Shown here: one piece after another, positions 43,206 to 54,000 of the stretch
Layout: each line of letters begins with the position of its first letter
Numbering within the stretch: position 1 is the first letter of the stretch
NCBI GenBank assembly: GCA_037783415.1
Contig: JAZGTN010000170.1
Coordinates: 2,461,501 to 2,525,500 of the forward strand
Reading direction: 5' to 3'
Length of the DNA: 64,000 nucleotides
From: Leptasterias polaris
Lineage: Eukaryota > Echinodermata > Asteroidea > Forcipulatida > Asteriidae
The notes under the pieces: generated by a model
Databases searched by the model: none
Seen by the model: the letters and a program-made list of their open reading frames with translations, nothing else
Told to the model about the DNA's origin: nothing
Program-made: the position numbers and the translations under genes

Positions 43206-46200
43206 AGTTGAGGCATAGTGGGTGGCTCATGCGTAAAGCATTCACCTCTCACCACTTGGCCCTAGGTATGTACGAGTCAGAGTTGTTGGTTTTCTCCTGT
43301 GCCTCAAGGGTTTTTCTGAGTCCTCTGGTTTTCCTCTATTTTGAAAAATCAAACACTTTCGCTCTCTGGCTGTGCTCCATAGTCATGTATGAGTCAATGT
43401 GGCTGGCTGCCAAAGGCGTATATAACATGCCTGTGGCTCAACCACAATGTCGCCCCTACATTCACAATTCAGGGTTTTTTTTTCCGGTTGTGAGTAAAGA
43501 TGATTAGCCTCCCAAATTATAATTGTTTATAATGGAATTTGAAGCATAACTAAATCCTTGTGTTTGACTATAGACAAAAGGAGAGGTCAGCACACAATGT
43601 TTATCAAAGAACAGTGGGATATATTCGAACAGCAAATTCATGTTAAACATTTACAGTATTAAAATTGTATTGAAAGTAACTGCCATTTTGTATTTTATAT
43701 AAAAGTAAATAACAATTTTGTGTACAAACAAATATTCTTACAAATTAACTTTTAATTATTTTGGTAGTCAAATAACAATGCTTCCGTAATTTGTAGTGTA
43801 ATTTGCGCCTCTGAACATCCTCGGATGGAGAAGGTGCACTACAAAATGTAATAAATTATTATTAATAGTAAAAAGTTGTAAAACATATTGCATAATTTGG
43901 TCAGGTGGAATTTAAGAAAAAATATTGTATTGTTTTTTAAGAGTAGACTCCTTCCTCCCCTCTACAACAAACAATCAACTGGTGGAAATTTCACCACAAT
44001 TTATCACCACAAGGTATTATACAGGATTGGTAGAGCTGACAGAATAGTCGTGTTCATGTTTTATGTGATCAACCATGTACATAAATTAACAATACTGTGA
44101 AAATTTGGGCTTAATCCGTTGTGAGTTATTCAAGTACAAATGCAGTTTGACAAAATATTATAAAAACTTAAAACAGTGTCAATTGTGTCTCATAAAACTT
44201 ATTTTAAAAAAAAGAGAATCTTTATAAAAAATACAAAATTGCTTCTATAAAATAAATTCAAATCACCTGATTAGATCCATGTCATTTTATTGGAGGATTG
44301 TTGGTCACGGTGCATTTTTGTTACTGTTGCACGCTAGACCATCCCACACAAAACAATCTTGTACTTTTTTGTTTATTCTTATCGTTTTATCCTCCAATAA
44401 TCTTCTTGGATGTTATATACAAAATAACAATGAATGTTTTGTAAAATGGAGGGAATATTTTCATGAGTTGAAAGATGGAAGATATATACATTTTTTAAAT
44501 CGCCTAACATCACAAGGCCGGACGGCCACTTCATACAAGGTGAGGGCTACACTTAACCGATTTGGGCTGTTGACCAAAATCAACTGTCACCAGGGGCATG
44601 TTTCCACCTACTCCTGGGGCTGAAACAGGGTTACCCCTTCACAGTCCGTAAAGATGAAGGCATGGGTATCATCCACTAGGAGCCTGGCTGGTTGAGCATA
44701 ACCTACCCAACTGAAATGTTCCATTCAACTTGACTTTGCCTTGTTGAACAGAACATTCATTATTTCAACTCAACAACTCACCACTGCACTCATAAACATT
44801 CATCACATGTAGTTGTATACTGTTTACCATTTGTATTCCTTAGAGCTATGAAACATACATGTATTAGCATACTGTTACTGTAGTTATTTCAAACTATTAG
44901 CCTACACTAATTATAAAATTTGACCATTAACTATGATTTGATTATGCTATGCTAAACAACTGGTTTAAGCAGACGAGTTGGTTATAAATGAAAGCACCAT
45001 AATTGTGAAATACCAAAATATTGGCATAAAATAAGTGAAATAAAATATACTATGCATATAAATTACTTATAAAAGCTTTCAAGTGAACAATGTGGCAAGA
45101 TGAGTTGCATACTGTAAATAAAATTAATTTTACAAATACTGTTTATTTAGCACTGTGCCCTCTTCCTTTTGCACAAAATGTTATATTTGAAAGAAATACA
45201 ATAATAGTTTTTTAAAATCCTAATTCTAATCTTAGCAACTATTCATTTTTGTTTTTTTAATAATCAACAGCTAAATGTACAATTTCAAATCAATTACCAG
45301 CATGTTTAAACCACACATTCTTCCTATTTGCAATCAGGGATATTTGTACAACAATCAGGGAGACTTGCATTCAACATAATATATATAAAAAAATCACAAT
45401 CAAGGAAAATTCAAAATTTGGAAAGCTTGGTTTTTTTATCAGGAAACTTTTGGCAATATCAGGGAAAGTTGGCAGCTCTGTAAGTCTAGTCAACCCTAGT
45501 CACCCAACCGGACATGCTCTTGGAAATGACTAGGCCTATATCACACCTAGCTTAATCTTTCAGGATTCATTATTGGATTCCTGTTACCTGACTCTCATGC
45601 TCTCAAGTAGAAACTCGTTTTTGTGTTGTGACTGTAATAGGAGTAGAAAAACCTTTGTTCTATGCCAAGTGTCTAGGTTAGAGTTTTATTACCCTTCCAC
45701 TGTTTATACTTCCCCCTTAAGCTCTTCTAGCAAGCCCTTATAGCTCTATGCCCTTAGTTACTAAATTTCTTAGGAATCCTTTGTAATAAACAATGAATCC
45801 TTTATAATAAACAATGAACCCCCTTGCATAATCCTTGGTAGTGTGGTTAGTCACCCCTGTAATTGACTTCAGCTAGCAGCCTGGCAGCACAAGGGGAACA
45901 GTGTTCTCCCATCACAAGCTTTGATTTTTACTTCACATGTTCAAGTTTTGCCTGTTTCAAGTGTTACTGCTATATATGGACTCGGTTTTAAAGCCATTTT
46001 GATTTTAATTTGTAACCTTCTTTGGCACTGTATTTTGTTTTGTTTTGTTGTTTTTAGTGGTTTCTATAAATTCTTTTTCTTCAAGTATTCTGGGTTTAGT
46101 TCAATAGTGTTAAGGGTCTTGGTTTAGAGTTTACTTAATTTGTTGCTATATTTCGATCACTGGCTTTATTTTTGGTCATCGCCTTATAATCAATAAAGTT

Positions 46201-46906
46201 ATTTTTCATTTTTTTGCTTGTTGAGAAACCTACATTTTGAGTCACTGTCCTACTTTTTGCATTTCCTCGCGTCTTAACCCTATTCGATCCTTAGATTAAT
46301 GGAGTTTTTCTGAAGTGAGTTTCCCCAGTGTTTAGTTTTATTTAGTTTTATTCAAGTGATCCATTTTTCCGGGTTACATGACCATACTGATAGACAAACA
46401 CTGGTGAACTTTTGACAAACCATCAAGAGTATGATTACTTTGTAATGTTTATCTTATTAACCCTAACTCCCAAAGCATTTTTACTAGAATCCACCCCTAA
46501 CCCAACACATTCCAACAGCTTATACTACCATGAGATGGGAACTGTGCCCAATCTTAGGTGGACGATACACAACCTAACAAACTCCAACAGGCTTTTTTTG
46601 TTTGATTTTGTTGGAGTGTGTACACTTGGCATGTGCAAAAATTTGATCAGTGAAATCACACAGTACCCAACATAACATAATCCAACAACTATCTCATTAG
46701 ACCATGGAGGAAAGAGCAATGCCAGACATGTACATTTCACACATCCACCATACCCACTCAATCAAATTCCAACACCATTACTTGTCAGCAAGGATACACA
46801 ATCCCACAGAATCAAACACCCAATCCTAACTTCACTGTACTTAACCTAACAAAATTAAACACTTTGCCCTGTTTGAATTTGTAGGGTATGGGAGGGTTAT
46901 GGTTAA

Positions 46907-47290
46907 AGAGGGACTCCAAGGTCAAATTGTGTTTTGTGATTCACTCATTTTTCAACCGATAGAGTCCTCATGAAAGTGGGGGAAAAGTTACGAGCTTAAA
47001 ATTACTTTGGGTCGAACAAAAATAAATTGACTAGAGCAGGATTTGAACCAACGACCTCCCGATTTGCGTGCCGGCGCTCTACCAACTGAGCTATCTAGCC
47101 CTATTCTGGCAGTCTCCCTATTTTGTCAATATCTTCCTGTGTGGACATTATTTGCTCTGTTTTTTCAGCGATCTCAAAAACGCGGCCACCTTTTGAAGTG
47201 AAATTTTAACAAGTTAGTTTTATTGTATCTACATTTATATAGGATGTTTTTAAATCGAACGGTTCCAAAAACCAAAGGTATACTTTGCCT
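46907..47290. mobile_element. TTAA-flanked element containing a tRNA-like segment
   Basis: TTAA at 46903-46906 and 47291-47294. Left end AGAGGGACTCC, right end GTATACTTTGCCT. A minus-strand tRNA-like segment (47027-47104) with good A and B boxes sits inside. Confidence 0.75.
47027..47104 (-). repeat. tRNA-like segment (family S2), copy 2
   Basis: Minus strand GGGCTAGATAGCTCAGTTGG, B-box GGTTCAAATCC. Acceptor and T stems mismatch; read as a SINE head or pseudo-tRNA. Confidence 0.8.
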
Positions 47291-47554
47291 TTAAAAGACT
47301 CTATCTATTAGGAAATGAGTAAGATAAAAGAAAACTGGATCCGACCTCAGAAACCCGCTTTAACAGATCACAAATGGTGTCTGGATTATTTGATTAAGAT
47401 AGCTTGTTGTTTGTGTTTAGTTGTCTCCTTTCTACCTGATTGTTATCAACCTTCTGACTACCATCATATCCTTCCTGTTATCATCACTGTCAACAACTGA
47501 CCTTTTGTACAATGGTCCTTTGACCTTGTTTAAATGGAAGCTCCAGCAGACAGT

Positions 47555-47885
47555 GTCACCTTGTTTACAACAAGAATGACCTTTTACATTACAGGGCGTT
47601 TCCTGACAGGCAAGATACTACATTGGTCATTTGATAAATTTTACATTTAGATTCATAATAACTACCACCTAAAATCAAGAATTGTAAAAACAGCTGAACA
47701 GGTTTTGAGATGTGACCTAGATTTTTCATACATCAAAAATCATACGGTGCGATTTCCTTAAAATTTAAGACTTTATGTTTTCCTGCATTGAGTTGTGTAC
47801 AAATATTGTGCCTGCAGGAAGTCTAGACTCAGTAGCAGTTTTGCAAGCAAGTAATGTCACAGGTTATACATTAACGTTAATTTAA
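47555..47885 (+). repeat. Dispersed repeat R1, copy 3
   Basis: More diverged copy; still recognisable by GGCAAGATACTACATTGG and TGTGCCTGCAGGAAGTC. Confidence 0.75.
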
Positions 47886-48059
47886 GTAGAAATTCATACT
47901 TTGCTCAAGACAAAGGTATAAAACATCACATGCTCGAACAAAATTGTTATTATTTTTTATCCTACACAAATCTGTGATAAAGAACTGTATACTCGGTGCT
48001 TTGCCAAAATCAGAGTCCTAAAAAATAAAAAAATTAATAATTTGGGCTGAACAAAGAAA

Positions 48060-48150
48060 AATTGACTAGAGCAGTATTTGAACCAACCACCTATTAACGA
48101 GCCGGCGCTCTACCAACTGAGCTACCTAGCCCTATGTTGGCTACCTAGCC
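48060..48150 (-). repeat. tRNA-like segment (family S2), copy 3, with 5' duplication
   Basis: Minus strand GGGCTAGGTAGCTCAGTTGG, preceded by a second partial GGGCTAGGTAGCC. The first 20 bases are duplicated in tandem. Confidence 0.78.
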
Positions 48151-49014
48151 CTATGTTGGCGGTCTCCCTATCCAGTCAGTTTCCCTTATAACTTGAACAA
48201 AAAGAGTCCATTTGGGCTGTTTTCAAACCCATGATCTTCCGCTTTCTAGCATTAATGTCTGGGCTTCTAGACTATCAAACTTTATCTGTGAGGAGAAGCT
48301 ATTTTGAAAGCTGTATTTAGCAGCGGGTACCACATCTGTTAGACCCACATGCTTGTTAGACATTTCAGATCAAGGCACTCAACTGATAAGCTGGTTTCTT
48401 CAGTTTTGGTTTCTCAGCTGTGTAACAAGACTATGAATACTTCCATAATATGTTTCCACTGTTATTAAATATGGAGTTTTGTACTCACATGACCAAAACT
48501 AATTTATTTTACAGATTTTTTCAACAAAAAGATGTAGCATTTCAGGAAAAGTCATTTTGATGGAAGTTTTCCCACCCTAACCATCTTAATAATATGTAAA
48601 TATGTGTAAATCTGTTGTTAACATTTATGTTTTCAATTTTACCTGTCTATGATCTACATGTATTCTTTTAAGTTGTAAATATCTGACTACATGTAAAAAA
48701 TACTTCATTATTAACATTCACTAACATCTTTGGCATAGGGTATTTAAAAAAAAATTACACTTTTACTGTCTTAGCCTTAAATTTAAGCTGTGGAAGTACA
48801 CTGTACATGTACAATGGAAGAATTCTTACAATATCAGTCTTAAAGCAATCTGTGTGTTGCTAACAAAAAAATACCTTTAATAGTTTACCCCAAAAAAGTT
48901 TATACAAAGTACTTGAATAAAAAAACAGTATTCTTAAAAATTTAAAAATTGAGGTAATATATCTTTTGTTGAAAGCAATATTATTAATTGGTCAGAGCTA
49001 AGTAACACACATTA

Positions 49015-49790
49015 CAAATGGACCAAACGGCAAAGGGACCAAACGGCAAAGGGACCAAAGTGCAAAGAGAACAGATTGCAAAGTGACCAGATCGCAAAAG
49101 GACCAGACTGTAAAATGACCCGATTGCAAAAATATCAGAATGCAAAGTGACCAGATTACAAAGGACAATACTCTGAAGGGACCAAACGACAAAGAGCAAA
49201 GACTGCAAATAGATCAAATTATAGAGAGATTGCAAAGAGAAAAAATTGCAGAGAAAAGACTGCAAAGGGACCAAATTGTAAAGGGACCAAATTACAGACG
49301 GACTAAATAATAAAGGAACTAAATTTCCAAGGGACCAAATAGTAAAGTGATTACATTTCCAGGGGACCAAATAGTAAAGGGACTAAATTTCCAAGGGACC
49401 AGCCTGCCAATAAACCAAATTTCAACGAGACCATTGCGAAGGACCAGGTGCTTTTGCAAACCTTGGGTTGGGCTCTGGGCTCTGTTTGATGTCGGAAACA
49501 TCGTGCAAAATGTACACTGCTTCAAAACTGATGACAGAGCCAAAGTCGGAGTCGGAGTGGGAGCCAGAGCCAAAGCCGGAGCCGAAGCCGAAGCCAAAGC
49601 TCACATTTAGGTTTGGAACAGGATGCAAATTTTGCAAGGGGACCAGACTGAAAAGGGAGCAAATTGCAAAGGGACCAGACAGTAAAGGGAGCAAATTGCG
49701 GAGGAAACAAATTGTAAAGAAAGGAAATTCAAGAGGGACCAGGCTGAAAAGAGAACAGACTGCAAAGGGACAGACTGTCATCAGGCCTTG
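49015..49790. repeat. Diverged minisatellite downstream of the EGF receptor
   Basis: About 20-bp units of the form GCAAAGGGACCAAATT, interrupted at 49540-49605 by a GAGCCAAAGCCG 6-bp-type repeat and a short unique stretch. It explains the long repetitive open frames on both strands here. Confidence 0.93.
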
Positions 49791-50021
49791 ATCAAGTTGA
49801 TGACTAGCTTGTGTTTTTCAAAATTTTGAGAACAAACCGACCAGCTCTTCTCCCAAACACTTGCATCTTCAATTTTACATGCATTTACATGCTATCAACT
49901 CGAAAGCTCTTAATTTTTTTTAAATTTCATTGCAGAAACACTTGTACAAAAACTTGGACAATAATAATATTGACATGGTACCAACTTGCAAGCAAGTTCC
50001 CAGTTGCTTTTAAGATTATAC

Positions 50022-51037
50022 TTACTGTTGGCTGGGCGTGTTTGCATGCATTAAATGGGCGTAGCCAGCTCCTGGTCGACTCCCTTGAGCCACGCCTTCA
50101 TTCTTCATCTGATGGCTTTTGGATTGGTCACTGAACTCATTCGGACCACCTTTCTGGTGGCCAGTGCTTGATTTTTTATTTGGTTTGGCATACTGAGGAA
50201 TGCTTGGACTTGGGCTGTTAGCATGGCTCTTCTGTTTGTTCGGTTTTGCATATTGTGGCACTTCTTGATGGTCAAGCTGGCTTTTGCGTTTAATAGGCTT
50301 CGCATACTGCGGAATCTCCCGCTGAGATTTGGGGTCAGTGGGCGGACTGACATATTTGTGAGCGACTGGTTGAGGTGGGTTGACAACTTGACTTGCACCA
50401 CCTTCCACATCTGATTCCGTTGTTTGGGGATCGAAGCCGACGTATGTATTTTCGTAAGGCTGCTTCCGACCAAAAGTACCGCTGGATCCAGCTGTGTCTG
50501 TCCGTGGTGATTTCAGAGTTGCGGCTTTGCGATGGTTGTCAAATTGGACATCATTCTTAGGATGCTTCAGGGAGGAAGTCTTACGGTTGTTAAGAGATGG
50601 GCTCATCTTAGCATACCCAGAACAATCTGGGTCGTCGTACAAATGTACACTTATCTGAGAGCTACTTGCATCATCATAGGTTCCATCATCTGTCAGGGCT
50701 CCATACAGCCCATCTTTGGCCGGCTTACAAGATGACTTATCCCGCGGTGAAAAGTCAAGTTTGTCGTAGAATTCTCCAGCAAGAGACTCCCCACCATCTT
50801 GGAATGCTTTCAGATCCTTAGACCCGACATAGGAATATTCAGCGGGTGTTGCATTTGCGTGGATTGTTATGCTTCCGGTTGTTGCGTACGGTGAGATTTC
50901 GTCAGGCTCAGGGAGTAAGTCGGGCATGTTCTTGTGTAAGTCTGTCACGTCTTCGTACCCACTCGTAGGTCTGAATGGAGATGGTGTTATCTGTAAGGAG
51001 CTCATGGGAGTGCTGCTTGCATCTTCATATGCATTAT
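50022..51037 (-). CDS. EGF receptor terminal exon: tyrosine-rich cytoplasmic tail
   Basis: Acceptor CTTTCAG, stop at 50024-50022. Encodes 337 residues beginning DNAYEDASSTP. Many short Tyr motifs (YEDV, SYVGSKD, HLYDDP, NTYVGFD, KYVSPP, GYAHL) and three spaced PQYAKP repeats, each followed by a basic stretch. This suggests phosphotyrosine and adaptor binding, inferred from composition. No kinase or other folded domain seen. Confidence 0.88.
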
Positions 51038-54000
51038 CTGAAAGTTTAAGAAAACCAAATAAACCAAGGTGATAAGGTACACTACATTTTTAATGCTGTT
51101 TATGAACATCCAATTTGTAATAAGATTGGGTTTTTGTATAAATGCTCAAATCCATCGCACAGTGTTGCTCAAGGCAATTATTACCCCTGGTCACTGAGCC
51201 ATTTATTTCACTCCTTAATCCATCTTAACTCCCTTGGGACTATACAGTCTGCGCAGCCAAGTATGTAGCGCACCAAGCTAAATCAACCACAAGAACCATC
51301 TCTGCCCTCACAGGTACCCACCTACTCCTGGTGAAGAGAAGCAGCTATAGTTTAATGTCTTGCCAAGGACCTAAGTGTAAGTCCCTGGATTCGAACCCAC
51401 ACCCTGATGACTAAGCCATCAGAACTTAAGTCCGGTGCACTAGACCACGACCTGCCAAGCCTCGTTGGTGGAATGACATTTCAATTGCTTCCTGAAAGCT
51501 ATGTACTCTTTGAGGGCAAACGTACTATGCCTAGTTATTTGAAAAACATGTACCCTACGTCTGCATCAATAGCTTTATTTTGCAATGACAAATTCATAAT
51601 AAACTGAATGAAATGCATTCAAAAAAGCAACTGTCTCTGATGATTGATGAAGTTCATATCCAGCATAATCTTCAAGCAAACTTGAAACCTTGACTCTGAT
51701 TGGTTGACCCATAGCAACAAGAGATGTGACATAAATCTATATCACATGCTGTTCTAACTCCTCGTATTTGTTGTCACAACTATAGTGTTTCTGCATCCCA
51801 TATCCAACTAGGCATATGTGATAGCTAACAATATACCTATGTAGTGCACATTTATAATGATGACATTAAAATTGTGCTTTATTCTTATTTATAGCATTAA
51901 TTGAAACAGTTATGCAGAAGAGATGAAGGCTATGGGAATTACCTGCAACACCGGCGGTCATTGGGATCTGCTCTGCTTCCTCAGTATGCTCCAACTTCCT
52001 GTAGACAAGATAATCAACAAACACAGGAAAACTATCAGGGACTGACCTGGCTGAGGAAATGATCGGACAAAATGAACTAAAACACAAACCAATACATGTA
52101 CATCCCCCCCCCCCAAACACACACTGAGTAACAAAACAAAAGTGAGAGTAAACTGTTTTTAAAGGAAACACTTTCTGGATCAATGAACAGATTTGTTCCT
52201 GAAGAGGTGTACCGTACTTCTTTATCATAACATTTTGCAGTTTCACAGAAAGATCTCTTTGGAACGCAGTTTTGCTTTTTATAAAAACACCCACAACCAA
52301 TGAGGAAGGAAAACTTCCTTTGTGGCAAGAGGCCTACAACTTCTCAACTTTTTGTTAAAGTGTTAGTCAACAATATTTGTAGAGCCACATAAAAGATAAT
52401 TACAGTACCAACTTCTCAGGATATTCCAATATTTCTCCCTCTTCCCACCTTTGATTTTGTCCTTTGTGCTTCCAAACTCTTGTGGTCAAACCAAATTTGA
52501 GAGTTAGATTTCAAATAATGTTGGTACCATGACTTGCTTAGTCAAAGGGATTGCTTCAATTTGAAGTAACACTTCCTCCAGTTTTGTATAATTTTGTTTT
52601 TAAAGTGGTTTTGCTTCCTAAGATGTCAGATGTAAATAGCTATCTCTAACCCTAATTTATCTAATTTGTCTCCCTCTCCACACCTTTGATTTTGTCCTTT
52701 GTGTTTCCAACTTCTTGTGGTCAAAGCAGTCCCTTCCTTCCAAACCCCCTCTCCTTCATTGTTCATTCCTTGCTTTTCTGAGTGATTTCTGCCTCTCTCT
52801 CTTTTTATTTCATTCCACTTGACTGCTCTTGTTACATCAGTATACCTTTGATGTGTTTTGTGTTTAGCCTTCCAGAAAGACTCTGCTATAGGGCCAAAAT
52901 GTCAGGCCAATTAGCTAGTTGCATTTATACCATATGTCCTTTTGGTTGGTAAGCAGTTAGCAACGGCTAATTCTATTTGTTCCAATTTATCTATGAATCA
53001 AAATGAATTTCTGGCTGGCTCAGAGAGTAAAGATTTCCACAATGAAAAAGAAAAAATAAGTATCCAAAAACACACACAAAAAACCCAAAACAGAGCTGAA
53101 TCATTCAATGATTTTTCCATTGCCACTGACCTTGTGTACTGTCGCCGACTTTTAACGAGGAATGCAATCAGTACAATGACTACAAGCAGTAGAACAATGG
53201 CCCCAGCAGCTGTGGCAATAATGGCAATCATCATTGGAAACTTCTCCTGATTAGCGAGTGAATCACCTATCAGCCCACCGCTTCCCTGATGATCCGGGGT
53301 GATGGGGCCAAAGACTGGATGTGTTGGACTCTCTGGAGTACTTCCGACTGAAATAACAGAACAATCTTTTCAACAATTCAGTAAATTCCTGTTGTAACGC
53401 GACATTACGTAAAAACCTAATAGGTTGTGTCTTTACCTGAGGTTTTGTATTTGATACAGTCTAGCTATGTTTGCTATACGTATTCAATCTATGATAACTA
53501 TTTGTAGCATTTGTGACCTGTTCTGATTACAACCATCTTTAATAATCCCTTTGTGTGATACTAAAGTTTGAATCTATCTATCTTCAATCTCTAGGACAAT
53601 AGGCATTTATTAGGCGCTTTAAATCATTGTATCAATGCTCCTTACACTACTACTACCCCTGTTCATTGGGCCTTCAAGAGCATTCTTGAAATCATCTCAT
53701 CTCCTGTGGAGTATGCAGCACCAGCAACAAAATTGGCGCCCAGGCTGCAAATTAGTCACATCAACAATATCTACTGCAGGTACCCATTTACTTCTGGGTG
53801 ATTAGAAGCAAGTATAGTTAGATAGGCCTTTTGCCTAGGAATACAAGTGTCATGACCAGGATTCGAACCCACACTCTGATGACTCAGTCATCAGAACTTG
53901 ACTCTAATGCTGCAGACCAATTGGCCACGACATCTATCTATCTATCTACATGTATGTATCTATCTAACATAACTTTTTAACATTCCAATAAAATTACTTC

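Larger units (their letters stand above)
41798..46902. other. Intergenic DNA without a supported gene
   Basis: AT-rich; no open frame with splice signals and family similarity. Contains GGCAGGAA-type short repeats (42905-43020), three units around CACAACTATGATTGGG (43143-43205), a family T fragment (44012-44115) and a SINE S1 fragment (44590-44700). Confidence 0.6.

Noticed and set aside
45583..46235. Solo LTR
   Set aside because: TGTTACCTGACTC start, AATAAA near 46191 and an ending near CCTACA look LTR-like, but I found no flanking duplication or second copy.
49319..49597. Ala/Pro/Leu-rich repeat protein
   Set aside because: Encoded entirely by the minisatellite and its 6-bp insert; no splice or start support.
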